Assembly: GCA_016194835.1 (NCBI GenBank) | Contig: JACQAU010000293.1 | Location: forward strand, 1-6,354 | Reading direction: 5' to 3' | Source: Deltaproteobacteria bacterium | GTDB lineage: Bacteria > Bdellovibrionota > UBA1018 | Length of the DNA: 6,354 nt | Part shown: piece by piece, positions 1-6,232 of the stretch | Numbering within the stretch: position 1 is the first letter of the stretch | How the letters are laid out: each line of letters begins with the position of its first letter | Position numbers and translations under genes: made by a program | The notes under the pieces: generated by a model | Seen by the model: only the letters and a program-made list of their open reading frames with translations | What the model was told of the DNA's origin: nothing | Database searches by the model: none

Positions 1-722
1 CTGCTATTGGTGGGCGGTTTAGTATTTTTAGTCCAGTAGGTTTTTTCCCCATGCTGCTCGCTGGTTTAAAAGCACAAGATTTCGTCAATGGAGCAATTGA
101 GATTTCAAATTTTTTTGAAAAAACTCCACCTGAAAAAAATCCTATTTTTATTTTAGCTCACGAACTTATTCGGCATTATCCAAAAAGATTTATACAAGTT
201 TGCATGCCCTATTCAACAAAGCTTAGGTTATTTGGAGATTGGTTTGTACAAATGATTGGCGAAAGTTTAGGCAAAGATGGAAAAGGCTTTACGCCAATCG
301 CAGCATTGGGCGCCACTGATCAACACAGTATTTTACAACTCTTAAGAGACGGCCCTGATGATAAAATCACATGGTTTATAGTAGTTGATAATATCGAAGA
401 TCCTGTTGTAATCCCTAACCTGACAACATCGTTACAATTAACAAATTTATTACCAGGCTTTTCGATTTTAGAAGGTCATAGCTTGCATGAGTTGTTAAAC
501 ATCGAATACCAAGCAACTTCTTTAGTTTTAACAAGAAAGCAAAGGCCTAATCTCACCATTAAGCTAGACCAATTAGATGAAAAAGCACTGGGATCTTTAT
601 ATTTTGCAGTTTGTGTTTTAACAGCGTTTACTGGTATGCTATGGGACGTAAGTCCGTTTGATCAACCAGGAGTCGAAGAAGGAAAAATTTATATTCGCAA
701 TCAACTCGAAGGAAAAAACTAA
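1..722 (+). CDS. pgi: Glucose-6-phosphate isomerase, C-terminal part (5' end outside window)
   Basis: This cytosolic enzyme interconverts glucose-6-phosphate and fructose-6-phosphate in glycolysis and gluconeogenesis. The frame is open to the left edge, so the gene is truncated by the window; 239 residues are visible from codon 3-5. The ATG at 51 is internal, because family signature 1 (IGGRFSIFSPVG) is encoded just before it, at positions 6-41. Further family marks are MPYS.KLR..GDWF (about fragment residues 68-81), GATDQHS (103-109, His at 108), and signature 2 running from GMLWD to DQPGVEEGK and ending at the expected active-site Lys (residue 228). The tail after signature 2 is short. The stop is TAA at 720-722. 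The cyclase gene follows after 6 nt in the same frame, which suggests one transcript. The GATDQHS form resembles the isomerase subgroup I associate with delta-type bacteria, cyanobacteria and Thermotoga rather than the E. coli form. Identity is near certain. Confidence 0.96.
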   Translation, partial: AIGGRFSIFSPVGFFPMLLAGLKAQDFVNGAIEISNFFEKTPPEKNPIFILAHELIRHYPKRFIQVCMPYSTKLRLFGDWFVQMIGESLGKDGKGFTPIAALGATDQHSILQLLRDGPDDKITWFIVVDNIEDPVVIPNLTTSLQLTNLLPGFSILEGHSLHELLNIEYQATSLVLTRKQRPNLTIKLDQLDEKALGSLYFAVCVLTAFTGMLWDVSPFDQPGVEEGKIYIRNQLEGKN

Positions 723-728
723 ATACAT

Positions 729-1667
729 ATGGCAAAAGCAATACGACCAAGTGATAAAACTGATCCAAGCGATAAAACCACAGTACTTCAAGGCGATCAG
801 GGGACATTAGAGCACGAACTCCAAAAAGCAAAGGAGCAAGAAGCCTGTTTAATTATTATTCGAGGTACTCCACAAGGTCATCGCTTTTTTCTATCAAAAA
901 GTAATATGAACATAGGACGTGATCCTGATGCTGATATTAGTGTTTCAGATCAAAGCATTTCTAGAAAGCATGCACAAATTCACAAAAAAAACGGCAAAGT
1001 GTACATTACAGATTTAGGTTCAGCAAATGGAACGTTTATTAACGACAAAAAAATTTCAAAAGACGAAAAAACGTTACTATCTAAAGAAGACATGATTAAG
1101 CTGGGAAATTCGATTTTAAAATTTCTGCCAGCGGGGCAGCTTGAGATTTTATTTTATGGCAACTTAGGATCTGCCGCACACACTGATGGGCTAACAAAAA
1201 TTTATAATAAAAGCTATCTTTTAGAAGCTTTGGATGCAGAATTCAAACGAGCTAGAGCACTTCATACAGATTTTTCGATACTTTTTTTTGATATAGATTT
1301 TTTTAAAAAATTAAACGACACATGTGGACACGACTGTGGAGATTATGTTCTAAAAGAATTAGCCCGTATTGTAAAAAATAGATTCGTCAAACCCAAAGAC
1401 ATTTTTGCTCGTTACGGTGGTGAGGAATTTGTTTTACTGCTTGCAAATACAAGTTTAGACATGGCGGTAACTGTAGCAGAACAAATGAGACAAGCCATTG
1501 AACACCACCCTTTTATGTACGAAGGCAAAAAACTTACAGTCACTGTTAGCGTAGGAGTTGCTTGTTTAACAACTGAAACAGACTCACCAACTACACTTCT
1601 AAAAGCAGCTGACAAAGTCCTATACGTTGCTAAAAACCATGGACGGAACCAGGTGTCACATATATAA
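729..1667 (+). CDS. FHA-GGDEF diguanylate cyclase (DgcB-like)
   Basis: Predicted soluble enzyme that makes cyclic di-GMP from two GTP. No signal peptide or membrane segment is visible in its 312 residues. Residues 1-38 are a polar tail with two PSDKT copies (7-11 and 13-17). The FHA domain (about 40-115) has the expected phosphothreonine-binding marks: G63-R64, S78-R-K-H81 and N100-G-T. The GGDEF domain (about 148-312) has DGLT (153-156), metal-site D188 in FFDID, K194-N196-D197, H201..GD (204-205) and an intact GGEEF active site (230-234). The inhibitory site, normally RxxD nine residues before GGEEF, reads KPKD (221-224), so product inhibition may be weakened. The layout matches Bdellovibrio DgcB, where a phosphorylated Thr in the N-terminal tail is reported to engage the FHA domain; the same mode here is inference. 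ATG 729 has no well-spaced Shine-Dalgarno (AAGGA at 709-713 is 15 nt away), so coupling to pgi translation is likely. mutL follows 17 nt downstream. Confidence 0.93.
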   Translation: MAKAIRPSDKTDPSDKTTVLQGDQGTLEHELQKAKEQEACLIIIRGTPQGHRFFLSKSNMNIGRDPDADISVSDQSISRKHAQIHKKNGKVYITDLGSANGTFINDKKISKDEKTLLSKEDMIKLGNSILKFLPAGQLEILFYGNLGSAAHTDGLTKIYNKSYLLEALDAEFKRARALHTDFSILFFDIDFFKKLNDTCGHDCGDYVLKELARIVKNRFVKPKDIFARYGGEEFVLLLANTSLDMAVTVAEQMRQAIEHHPFMYEGKKLTVTVSVGVACLTTETDSPTTLLKAADKVLYVAKNHGRNQVSHI

Positions 1668-1674
1668 AGCTAAT

Positions 1675-1678
1675 AGGA
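1675..1678 (+). promoter_or_regulatory. Ribosome binding site of mutL
   Basis: AGGA lies 6 nt before ATG 1685 in the short gap between the cyclase and mutL. It fixes the mutL start and shows that mutL can be translated independently of the upstream gene. Confidence 0.65.
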
Positions 1679-1684
1679 ATTAAA

Positions 1685-3478
1685 ATGCTCAGTCAAATAA
1701 AAATTTTACCACAGCTTTTAGCAGAAAAGATTGCTGCAGGCGAAGTAATCGAAAGACCAGCAAGTATAGTAAAAGAACTCCTGGAGAACTCTATAGACGC
1801 ACAAGCCACTGAAATCCAAATCGTCTTGGCAGAAGGCGGTAAAACCCTTATCGAAGTCACAGACAATGGCACTGGCATGAGTTTAGATGACCTAAAATTA
1901 AGCCCCCAAAGACACGCCACAAGTAAAATAGGCACTCTCAATGACCTTGAAAATATCAGAACCCTGGGTTTTCGAGGCGAAGCTCTGCCTAGTATTGCTG
2001 CAGTAAGTCAGTTAAAAATTATTTCAAAAAACACTGAAGCCCAAAGCTCATATGAGCTATATTGCACGCCCTTCCCTCCATATTTTGAAACACGAGCAAT
2101 AAACCAGGGACATTTCTTGGGTTCTTCTCATGGCACAATAGTGAAATCTGAAAACTTGTTTTTTCAGATCCCGGCAAGGCTGAAATTTTTGAAATCCAAA
2201 TCATCTGAGATTTCTCATGTCAGAGAATGGACAGAAAAACTTGCTATTGCCTATCCTCATATTGGCTTTAAACTAATAAGTGATGGAAAAACTATCCTAA
2301 ATTTTAGACCAGAAGACATTTCGTCTCGTATTCAAACAGTTTTAAGCGAAGAAGACACCATACCACTTATTCACTCATCCCATGAATTGGATGATTTCAA
2401 AATTTCACTGTACTGGTTACAAGGCCATAGTCTGCCACAAACAAGAAAGCTTTTCCAAATTGTTAATAAAAGAGTTGTAAAAGACCGCTTATTGCAACAA
2501 GCCTTGCTTTTTAATTTTAAACAAGTCCTAATGCCGGGTCAGTTTCCTGCTATTGTTTTATACCTTGATCTTCCGCCTGCTCACCTGGATGTTAACGTGC
2601 ATCCTACGAAAACAGAAATCAGATTTTTAGAAAGTAGCAAAATATTTCGACTTATCGAATCTTCTGTCAGCAAAATGATCTCAGAACAGGGCCACCCTGC
2701 TTATATCAAATCATCTCAGTTTGACCAGCCACAGACATACTCATCACCTACTTATTTTAGTGCTTATTTTAACCGACAAAATAATTTTCAGAATACATCA
2801 ACAAACACAGAAACTCTTTACTCACAAGATCAAGATTTTACACAACTAGATCTATCAGGTGAGCAAAATTCTTCACTCAAAAACCTAATGACCTATGCAC
2901 AGTACGTTGGATCGCTTTTCAATACTTATATGGTTTTTGAACTCAATGGCGAAGAAATCATTTTATTAGATCAACACGCAGTGCACGAAAGAATACGCTA
3001 CGAAAAATTGAAAAACATAATCCATAAACTAGCACCAGCCGAAAGCCAGGCTTTACTTTTACCTGAAGCCGTTCACTTTCCGATAGAAACAAAAAAGCAA
3101 ATTGAGCAATCTATACCTGCTTTAAAACAAATTGGATTTGAAACCGAAATTTTTGGAGAAAACACATTGCTTTTTAGAGCTATCCCAACACCTTGGGAAA
3201 ACTTCGCACTCAAGCAAAGACTACAGAACTTAGTCGAAAAACTAATAGAAATAGAAAATCAAGATTTGTTATTAGATCATGAACTTTTTGAGAAAATAGC
3301 TTCAGACGCTTGTCACTCTGCAGTTCGGGCTGGAGATCCATTAAAGAAAGAGCAAGTTTGCTCACTTTTACACGACCTCGAAAACTGTGAAAATCCATGG
3401 AACTGTCCACACGGTAGACCAACAGTATTACGCATTCCAAAAACCAGGATTGAACAATGGTTTCAGAGAAAAATATAG
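1685..3478 (+). CDS. mutL: DNA mismatch repair protein MutL (endonuclease type)
   Basis: MutL couples mismatch recognition by MutS to strand removal. The 597 residues are complete. The N-terminal GHKL ATPase domain shows the IAAGEVIERPAS motif, catalytic E31 and Mg-binding N35 (KELLENSIDA), DNGTG (60-64) and GFRGEAL (95-101). A transducer domain ends near VNVHPTKTEIRF. A Ser/Gln/Asn-rich linker (about 345-400) follows, then the C-terminal dimerisation domain. That domain has the full nicking-endonuclease motif DQHA-x2-E-x4-E (429-440), plus the ACHSAV Cys543 and CPHGRP (574-579) zinc-site residues. This is the nicking MutL of organisms without Dam/MutH strand discrimination, unlike E. coli MutL. 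QALLLP (455-460) matches the usual sliding-clamp contact, and QLDL (387-390) in the linker is a second possible clamp motif. AGGA precedes ATG 1685. The 3' end overlaps miaA by 22 nt, the common mutL-miaA arrangement. Confidence 0.98.
   Translation: MLSQIKILPQLLAEKIAAGEVIERPASIVKELLENSIDAQATEIQIVLAEGGKTLIEVTDNGTGMSLDDLKLSPQRHATSKIGTLNDLENIRTLGFRGEALPSIAAVSQLKIISKNTEAQSSYELYCTPFPPYFETRAINQGHFLGSSHGTIVKSENLFFQIPARLKFLKSKSSEISHVREWTEKLAIAYPHIGFKLISDGKTILNFRPEDISSRIQTVLSEEDTIPLIHSSHELDDFKISLYWLQGHSLPQTRKLFQIVNKRVVKDRLLQQALLFNFKQVLMPGQFPAIVLYLDLPPAHLDVNVHPTKTEIRFLESSKIFRLIESSVSKMISEQGHPAYIKSSQFDQPQTYSSPTYFSAYFNRQNNFQNTSTNTETLYSQDQDFTQLDLSGEQNSSLKNLMTYAQYVGSLFNTYMVFELNGEEIILLDQHAVHERIRYEKLKNIIHKLAPAESQALLLPEAVHFPIETKKQIEQSIPALKQIGFETEIFGENTLLFRAIPTPWENFALKQRLQNLVEKLIEIENQDLLLDHELFEKIASDACHSAVRAGDPLKKEQVCSLLHDLENCENPWNCPHGRPTVLRIPKTRIEQWFQRKI
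3446..3449 (+). promoter_or_regulatory. Ribosome binding site of miaA, inside mutL
   Basis: AGGA sits 7 nt before ATG 3457, embedded in the last codons of mutL. It supports the start that overlaps mutL by 22 nt rather than a later one, and the P-loop begins only about 11 residues after this ATG. Confidence 0.6.
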
Positions 3479-4392
3479 TCATTTTATCTGGTCCAACTGC
3501 AACAGGAAAATCCAGCCTAGCTATTGAACTTTGTAAAAAATATAAAAATATCGAAATTATAAATGCCGATAGTCTTTTAGTATATCGTGAATTCAATATT
3601 GGAACAGCTAAACCAAGCTTAAAACAACTGGGCGAAGTTAAACATCACTTAATTGACATTGTCGAACCCTCTGTATCTTTTACAGCTGCTGATTTTGTTA
3701 GTAGGGTCAATCATACAATAAAAGAGCTTAATTCTAGAAATCTGAGAGCACTGATTGTTGGAGGATCTGGCTTTTATTTAAAAGCATTGCTCTATGGTTT
3801 ATGGCAAGCACCACCTGGAAATTTAGAAATAAGAAAAAAACTCGAGCCTTTAACAAACAGTGAACTTTATAAACAATTATTACATCTAGACAGCAAAAAA
3901 GCCTTACAGATCAAGCAAAATGATCGCTATCGACTTATTCGTGCTTTAGAAATTTTAGAACTCACCGGCCAAAAGCCTTCACAACTAAAACCAAAACTAC
4001 AAAATAACTCACAGTTTAAACTTTGGATCATTGATAGGCCCGACAAAGATTTGTTTTACCACATAGAAAAAAGAATAGACACAATGCTACAATCTGGATT
4101 TATAGAAGAAGTAATATCACTAAGAAAAACATACCCCCCCACTATCTCTCCACTTCAGTCTATCGGGTATAAACAAGTTTGTGACTACCTAGACCGGAAA
4201 AAACCAAAAGGCAGAAAAGTTCCAGATGGCACTGATGGCTTAAAAGCTGAAATCATACTTGCCACAAGACAGCTTGTGAAAAAGCAAAGAACGTGGTTTA
4301 AAAGTCAGAAGAAGGATTTCTGCTTTGAGTTAGACAGGGATTTACCAGAGTTAGAAAAAGAATTTGAAAATATTTATGGAACAAGTGCTTAG
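3457..4392 (+). CDS. miaA: tRNA dimethylallyltransferase (tRNA delta2-isopentenylpyrophosphate transferase)
   Basis: MiaA transfers the dimethylallyl group of DMAPP to N6 of A37 in tRNAs reading UNN codons, the first step towards ms2i6A, which steadies codon-anticodon pairing. The 311 residues match the usual length of about 300-316. Visible motifs are the P-loop GPTATGKS (12-19), INADSLLVYR with the catalytic Asp38, IGTAKPS, HHLIDIVEPS...TAADF, VGGSGFYLKALL, NDRYRLIRALEI, the ML..GFIEEV segment followed by SIGYKQVCDYL, and the C-terminal ATRQLVKKQRTWF tRNA-contacting region. The start at 3457 is supported by the AGGA at 3446-3449. Its beginning overlaps mutL and its end overlaps the next gene, so translation is probably coupled through all three. 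Nothing looks broken; a short Lys/Gly-rich stretch before ATRQ is the only loosely conserved part. Confidence 0.98.
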   Translation: MVSEKNIVILSGPTATGKSSLAIELCKKYKNIEIINADSLLVYREFNIGTAKPSLKQLGEVKHHLIDIVEPSVSFTAADFVSRVNHTIKELNSRNLRALIVGGSGFYLKALLYGLWQAPPGNLEIRKKLEPLTNSELYKQLLHLDSKKALQIKQNDRYRLIRALEILELTGQKPSQLKPKLQNNSQFKLWIIDRPDKDLFYHIEKRIDTMLQSGFIEEVISLRKTYPPTISPLQSIGYKQVCDYLDRKKPKGRKVPDGTDGLKAEIILATRQLVKKQRTWFKSQKKDFCFELDRDLPELEKEFENIYGTSA

Positions 4393-5290
4393 ACCAGCTC
4401 AAAAAATTCATAGACTCATTATTGTTTCAGATGGTACCGGTGAAACTGCCGCTCAAATGGCTAAAGCTGCAATGGTGCAATTTAGTGACGAAGATGTGTA
4501 TTTTACACGCTACAAAAATGTGAGAAATGAAACACAAATCGAAGCAATTTGCGATGACGCGTCAGTCAATAAAGATCTTTTAATTTACACTATTGTATCA
4601 CCTCATTTGAGAACTTATCTTTTGAGCCAAGCAAAATTAAGGGGTATACAATGCGTGGATCTGTTAGGGCCACTTTTGGTGGGACTGGCTAAGTATTTCC
4701 ACCATGAACCAAAATCCATTGCCGGATTGCTCCATAACGTAAACGAAGCTTATTTTCATAGGATCGAATCTATGGAATACACGATAGCCCACGATGACGG
4801 AAGGGATCTGACTGGCTTAGAAAAAGCAGATCTTATTATACTCGGAATCTCAAGAACTTCAAAAACACCACTCTCGATGTATTTATCACACCAAGGATGG
4901 AAGGTGGTCAACATCCCACTTATTAGAGGCTTTGATGTGCCAGATGAGGCCTATGCTGTAGATCAAAGAAAAGTTATTGGACTCACAATAGATTCTGAAG
5001 ATTTGACACAAATCAGAAGAGCAAGACTCGAAAGACTCGGTCAAGACAAAGGCGGAGATTATGCAGACCCTCAGAAAATTAATGACGAAATAGAATACGC
5101 CAATGATATTTTTCGCAAAAACCGCCGTTGGCCAGTGTTTAATGTCACAGGCAAAGCGCTTGAAGAAACTGCCTCCGAAATAATCAAGCTCATGGCCTCA
5201 CGCAGGCTTACCCCACCTCACACCCTGGAAAACATGCCACACTTTCAGTTACACGAAAAGATTGAAAACAAACTCCAGAATAAGAAATAA
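4376..5290 (+). CDS. Pyruvate,phosphate dikinase regulatory protein (PDRP / DUF299 kinase-pyrophosphorylase)
   Basis: A bifunctional enzyme that switches PPDK (or PEP synthase) off by ADP-dependent phosphorylation of an active-site Thr, and on again by Pi-dependent dephosphorylation. It thereby controls pyruvate-PEP interconversion. The 304 residues carry the family marks: SDGTGETA (18-25), AHDDGRDL (138-145), the P-loop-like GISRTSKTP (157-165) followed by LSMYLSHQGWKVVNIPL, and RRWPVFNVTGKALEETA near residues 250-267. SRTSKTP with KVVNIPL is closer to PPDK regulators (Bacillus YqfL type) than to E. coli PpsR, which has SRCGKTP; the PPDK substrate is therefore inferred, and no ppdK lies in the window. 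ATG 4376 is preferred and overlaps miaA by 17 nt. A TTG at 4364 would add four residues (MKIF) with only a weak purine-rich stretch upstream, so the start is uncertain by 12 nt. It is the last gene of the operon, and no terminator follows. Confidence 0.93.
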   Translation: MEQVLRPAQKIHRLIIVSDGTGETAAQMAKAAMVQFSDEDVYFTRYKNVRNETQIEAICDDASVNKDLLIYTIVSPHLRTYLLSQAKLRGIQCVDLLGPLLVGLAKYFHHEPKSIAGLLHNVNEAYFHRIESMEYTIAHDDGRDLTGLEKADLIILGISRTSKTPLSMYLSHQGWKVVNIPLIRGFDVPDEAYAVDQRKVIGLTIDSEDLTQIRRARLERLGQDKGGDYADPQKINDEIEYANDIFRKNRRWPVFNVTGKALEETASEIIKLMASRRLTPPHTLENMPHFQLHEKIENKLQNKK

Positions 5291-5302
5291 TCCAAAATCA
5301 TA

Positions 5303-5331
5303 TTGACTTATATATGTATATATGTCAGTAT
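5303..5331 (+). promoter_or_regulatory. Candidate promoter of the vapBC module
   Basis: TTGACT (5303-5308) is a good -35 hexamer. With a 17-nt spacer the -10 position reads CAGTAT (5326-5331), a weak match; TATTTG at 5329 is an alternative. Either would place transcription start near 5337-5341, almost on the ATG at 5338. No Shine-Dalgarno precedes that ATG, so a leaderless or nearly leaderless message is possible. This is a prediction by eye. Confidence 0.45.
5304..5327 (+). promoter_or_regulatory. Near-palindromic operator candidate for VapB/VapBC autoregulation
   Basis: A 24-bp interrupted palindrome with TGAC at one end and GTCA at the other; 10 of 12 base pairs are symmetric. Its core holds two tandem 8-bp units, TATATGTA (5311-5318) and TATATGTC (5319-5326). 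It spans the spacer of the predicted promoter immediately before the antitoxin gene. Ribbon-helix-helix antitoxins typically bind such paired AT-rich sites to repress their own operon, so operator function is inferred from position and symmetry. Confidence 0.5.
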
Positions 5332-5337
5332 TTGTGT

Positions 5338-5556
5338 ATGTCTAAAGCGTTAAAAATTAAACGCATTACTGCAAATTTACCTGAGGATCTAGTCAATGAA
5401 GCGATCCAGGTTACCAAGACAAGCATTACAGACACACTGATTGCAGGACTAAGGCTTGTAAGACGTACGGTGGCTTTTGAAAAAGCACAGGCACTAAAAG
5501 GTAAATTAAATCTCAAAATAAATTTGGATGTAAGCCGTGAACGTAATCATCGTTGA
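5338..5556 (+). CDS. vapB: VapB-type antitoxin, ribbon-helix-helix
   Basis: A small protein (72 residues) that should neutralise the PIN toxin encoded next to it and repress the shared promoter. Residues 7-14 (IKRITANL) form the expected DNA-binding beta strand. They are followed by helix 1 (about 16-26, EDLVNEAIQVT) and helix 2 (about 29-44, TDTLIAGLRLVRRTVA), the pattern of short VapB antitoxins. The basic C-terminal tail would be the toxin-binding part. An ATG at 5314 in the same frame would add eight residues (MYICQYLC). It is rejected as the likely start because it lies inside the predicted operator and the added residues do not fit the fold. The end overlaps the toxin start by 20 nt, the usual coupled arrangement. 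Which VapB subfamily it belongs to cannot be told by eye, and the symbol is by type and context. Confidence 0.82.
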   Translation: MSKALKIKRITANLPEDLVNEAIQVTKTSITDTLIAGLRLVRRTVAFEKAQALKGKLNLKINLDVSRERNHR

Positions 5557-5932
5557 TACATCTGCATGGATATCTTATTTTAAAAATGCACCTCCTAAAA
5601 ATATATCTAATGGCGATTTAGATCTTGCCTTAAAGGAAAGTAGAGTTTATTTGCCCCCTTTAGTTGCAGCTGAGTTACTGAGTTCAAATCTCAATTCTCT
5701 CAAACGCACCTCTCTAATGGATTTTCTCTTAGAACTGCAATTGTGCACTTGTAATCTAGAGCACTGGATGCGCGTTGGTGAACTGAGAGCGGAACTCTCT
5801 AAACAAGGACTCCATGTTTCGACTCCTGATGCCCATATCGCACAGTGTACGATTGATGTGAGCGGATATTTACTCACTGAAGACAAAATTTTTAATAAAA
5901 TTGCAAATATTAAAACCATAAAACTTTTATAA
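5537..5932 (+). CDS. vapC: VapC-type PIN-domain ribonuclease toxin
   Basis: A PIN-domain endoribonuclease of 131 residues. Characterised relatives cleave tRNA or rRNA when freed from the antitoxin; the target here is unknown. The four acidic metal-site positions are all present: D7 in IIVDTSAWI, E46 in LVAAELLSS, D98 in STPDAHIAQ and D116 in LLTEDKIF. The enzyme therefore looks active. The start is a GTG at 5537, which places the VDTS motif at the normal distance from the N terminus. GGA at 5526-5528 is a modest ribosome site. The start codon lies 20 nt inside the antitoxin gene, so synthesis is probably coupled to antitoxin translation. Length and motif spacing are normal for VapC, with no sign of decay. 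No clear terminator follows the TAA. Confidence 0.93.
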   Translation: MNVIIVDTSAWISYFKNAPPKNISNGDLDLALKESRVYLPPLVAAELLSSNLNSLKRTSLMDFLLELQLCTCNLEHWMRVGELRAELSKQGLHVSTPDAHIAQCTIDVSGYLLTEDKIFNKIANIKTIKLL

Positions 5933-6024
5933 TTTTAGTTTTACTTGAGAAAAAGAGCCTCCTAACTGAGGATGACATATTGCTTCTGCCATATCAGAAA
6001 TTTATTAAATAGCTACTGAACTCT

Positions 6025-6078
6025 GTTACGGTTACTGTCACAGTTGACAGAACAGTTGCTGTTACAGAACTGTTACTG
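6025..6078. repeat. Degenerate six-base repeat tract, GTNACN pattern, with hairpins
   Basis: Nine successive hexamers from 6025 follow or resemble GTTACN: GTTACG, GTTACT, GTCACA, GTTGAC, AGAACA, GTTGCT, GTTACA, then two decayed copies. GTNAC is its own reverse complement, so both strands read as Val-Thr dipeptides (+ strand VTVTVTVDRTVAVTE). Two hairpins lie within it: CTGTCA/TGACAG with a 4-nt loop (6035-6050), and AACAGTT/AACTGTT with a 10-nt loop (6051-6074). Whether it is coding debris or a structural repeat is open. Confidence 0.55.
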
Positions 6079-6197
6079 ATCCTTAATTTGCAACTAAAGT
6101 TACGGAGCCACAAAATTGTGGCAATATTTTATACAACTGATATAGATATAAACACTTTATTGGTACCCCGTAACAATCATTGCAAATTAAGAATCAG
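6076..6197. repeat. Imperfect inverted repeat, 30-bp arms, MITE-like
   Basis: The arm at 6076-6105 (beginning CTGATCCTTAATTTGCAA) matches the reverse complement of 6168-6197 at 25 of 30 positions, with a 62-bp spacer. Identity is strongest in the outer 18 bases (17/18) and at the inner GTTACGG. Symmetry stops at both ends of the arms. The size (122 bp) and absence of a gene fit a miniature inverted-repeat element, but no clear target-site duplication was seen. Other possibilities are a long RNA hairpin or two diverged copies of a repeat in opposite orientation. Confidence 0.55.
6107..6122. terminator. Short perfect hairpin, possible weak terminator
   Basis: GCCACAAAATTGTGGC is a perfect palindromic hairpin (6-bp stem with 4-nt loop, or 7 with 2). 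It is followed on the + strand by AATATTTT, a poor U-tract. It lies 174 nt after vapC, inside the spacer of the larger inverted repeat. It could end + strand transcription from vapBC or simply be part of the repeat element; the evidence is slim. Confidence 0.25.
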
Positions 6198-6232
6198 AAG
6201 TTTTAGATTGACAACACAGAGTAATCAAACCA

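Noticed and set aside
3210..3596. 128-residue - strand frame across the mutL/miaA junction
   Set aside because: Opposite-strand shadow of two certain genes; no ribosome site or recognisable domain.
4364..4375. TTG start for the PPDK regulator
   Set aside because: Adds only MKIF, with weak ribosome-site support; ATG 4376 is preferred, though the choice is not decisive.
5314..5337. Upstream ATG giving an 80-residue antitoxin
   Set aside because: Lies within the predicted operator and promoter spacer, and the added residues MYICQYLC do not fit a VapB N terminus.
5647..5919. 90-residue - strand frame opposite vapC
   Set aside because: Shadow of the PIN-domain gene, whose four catalytic acids are intact on the + strand.
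5922..5934. ATAAAA/TTTTAT symmetric stretch at the end of vapC as a terminator
   Set aside because: Pure A/T stem with a 1-nt loop, not a stable hairpin.
5958..5971. CCTC/GAGG hairpin after vapC as a terminator
   Set aside because: Only a 4-bp stem and no T-run follows.
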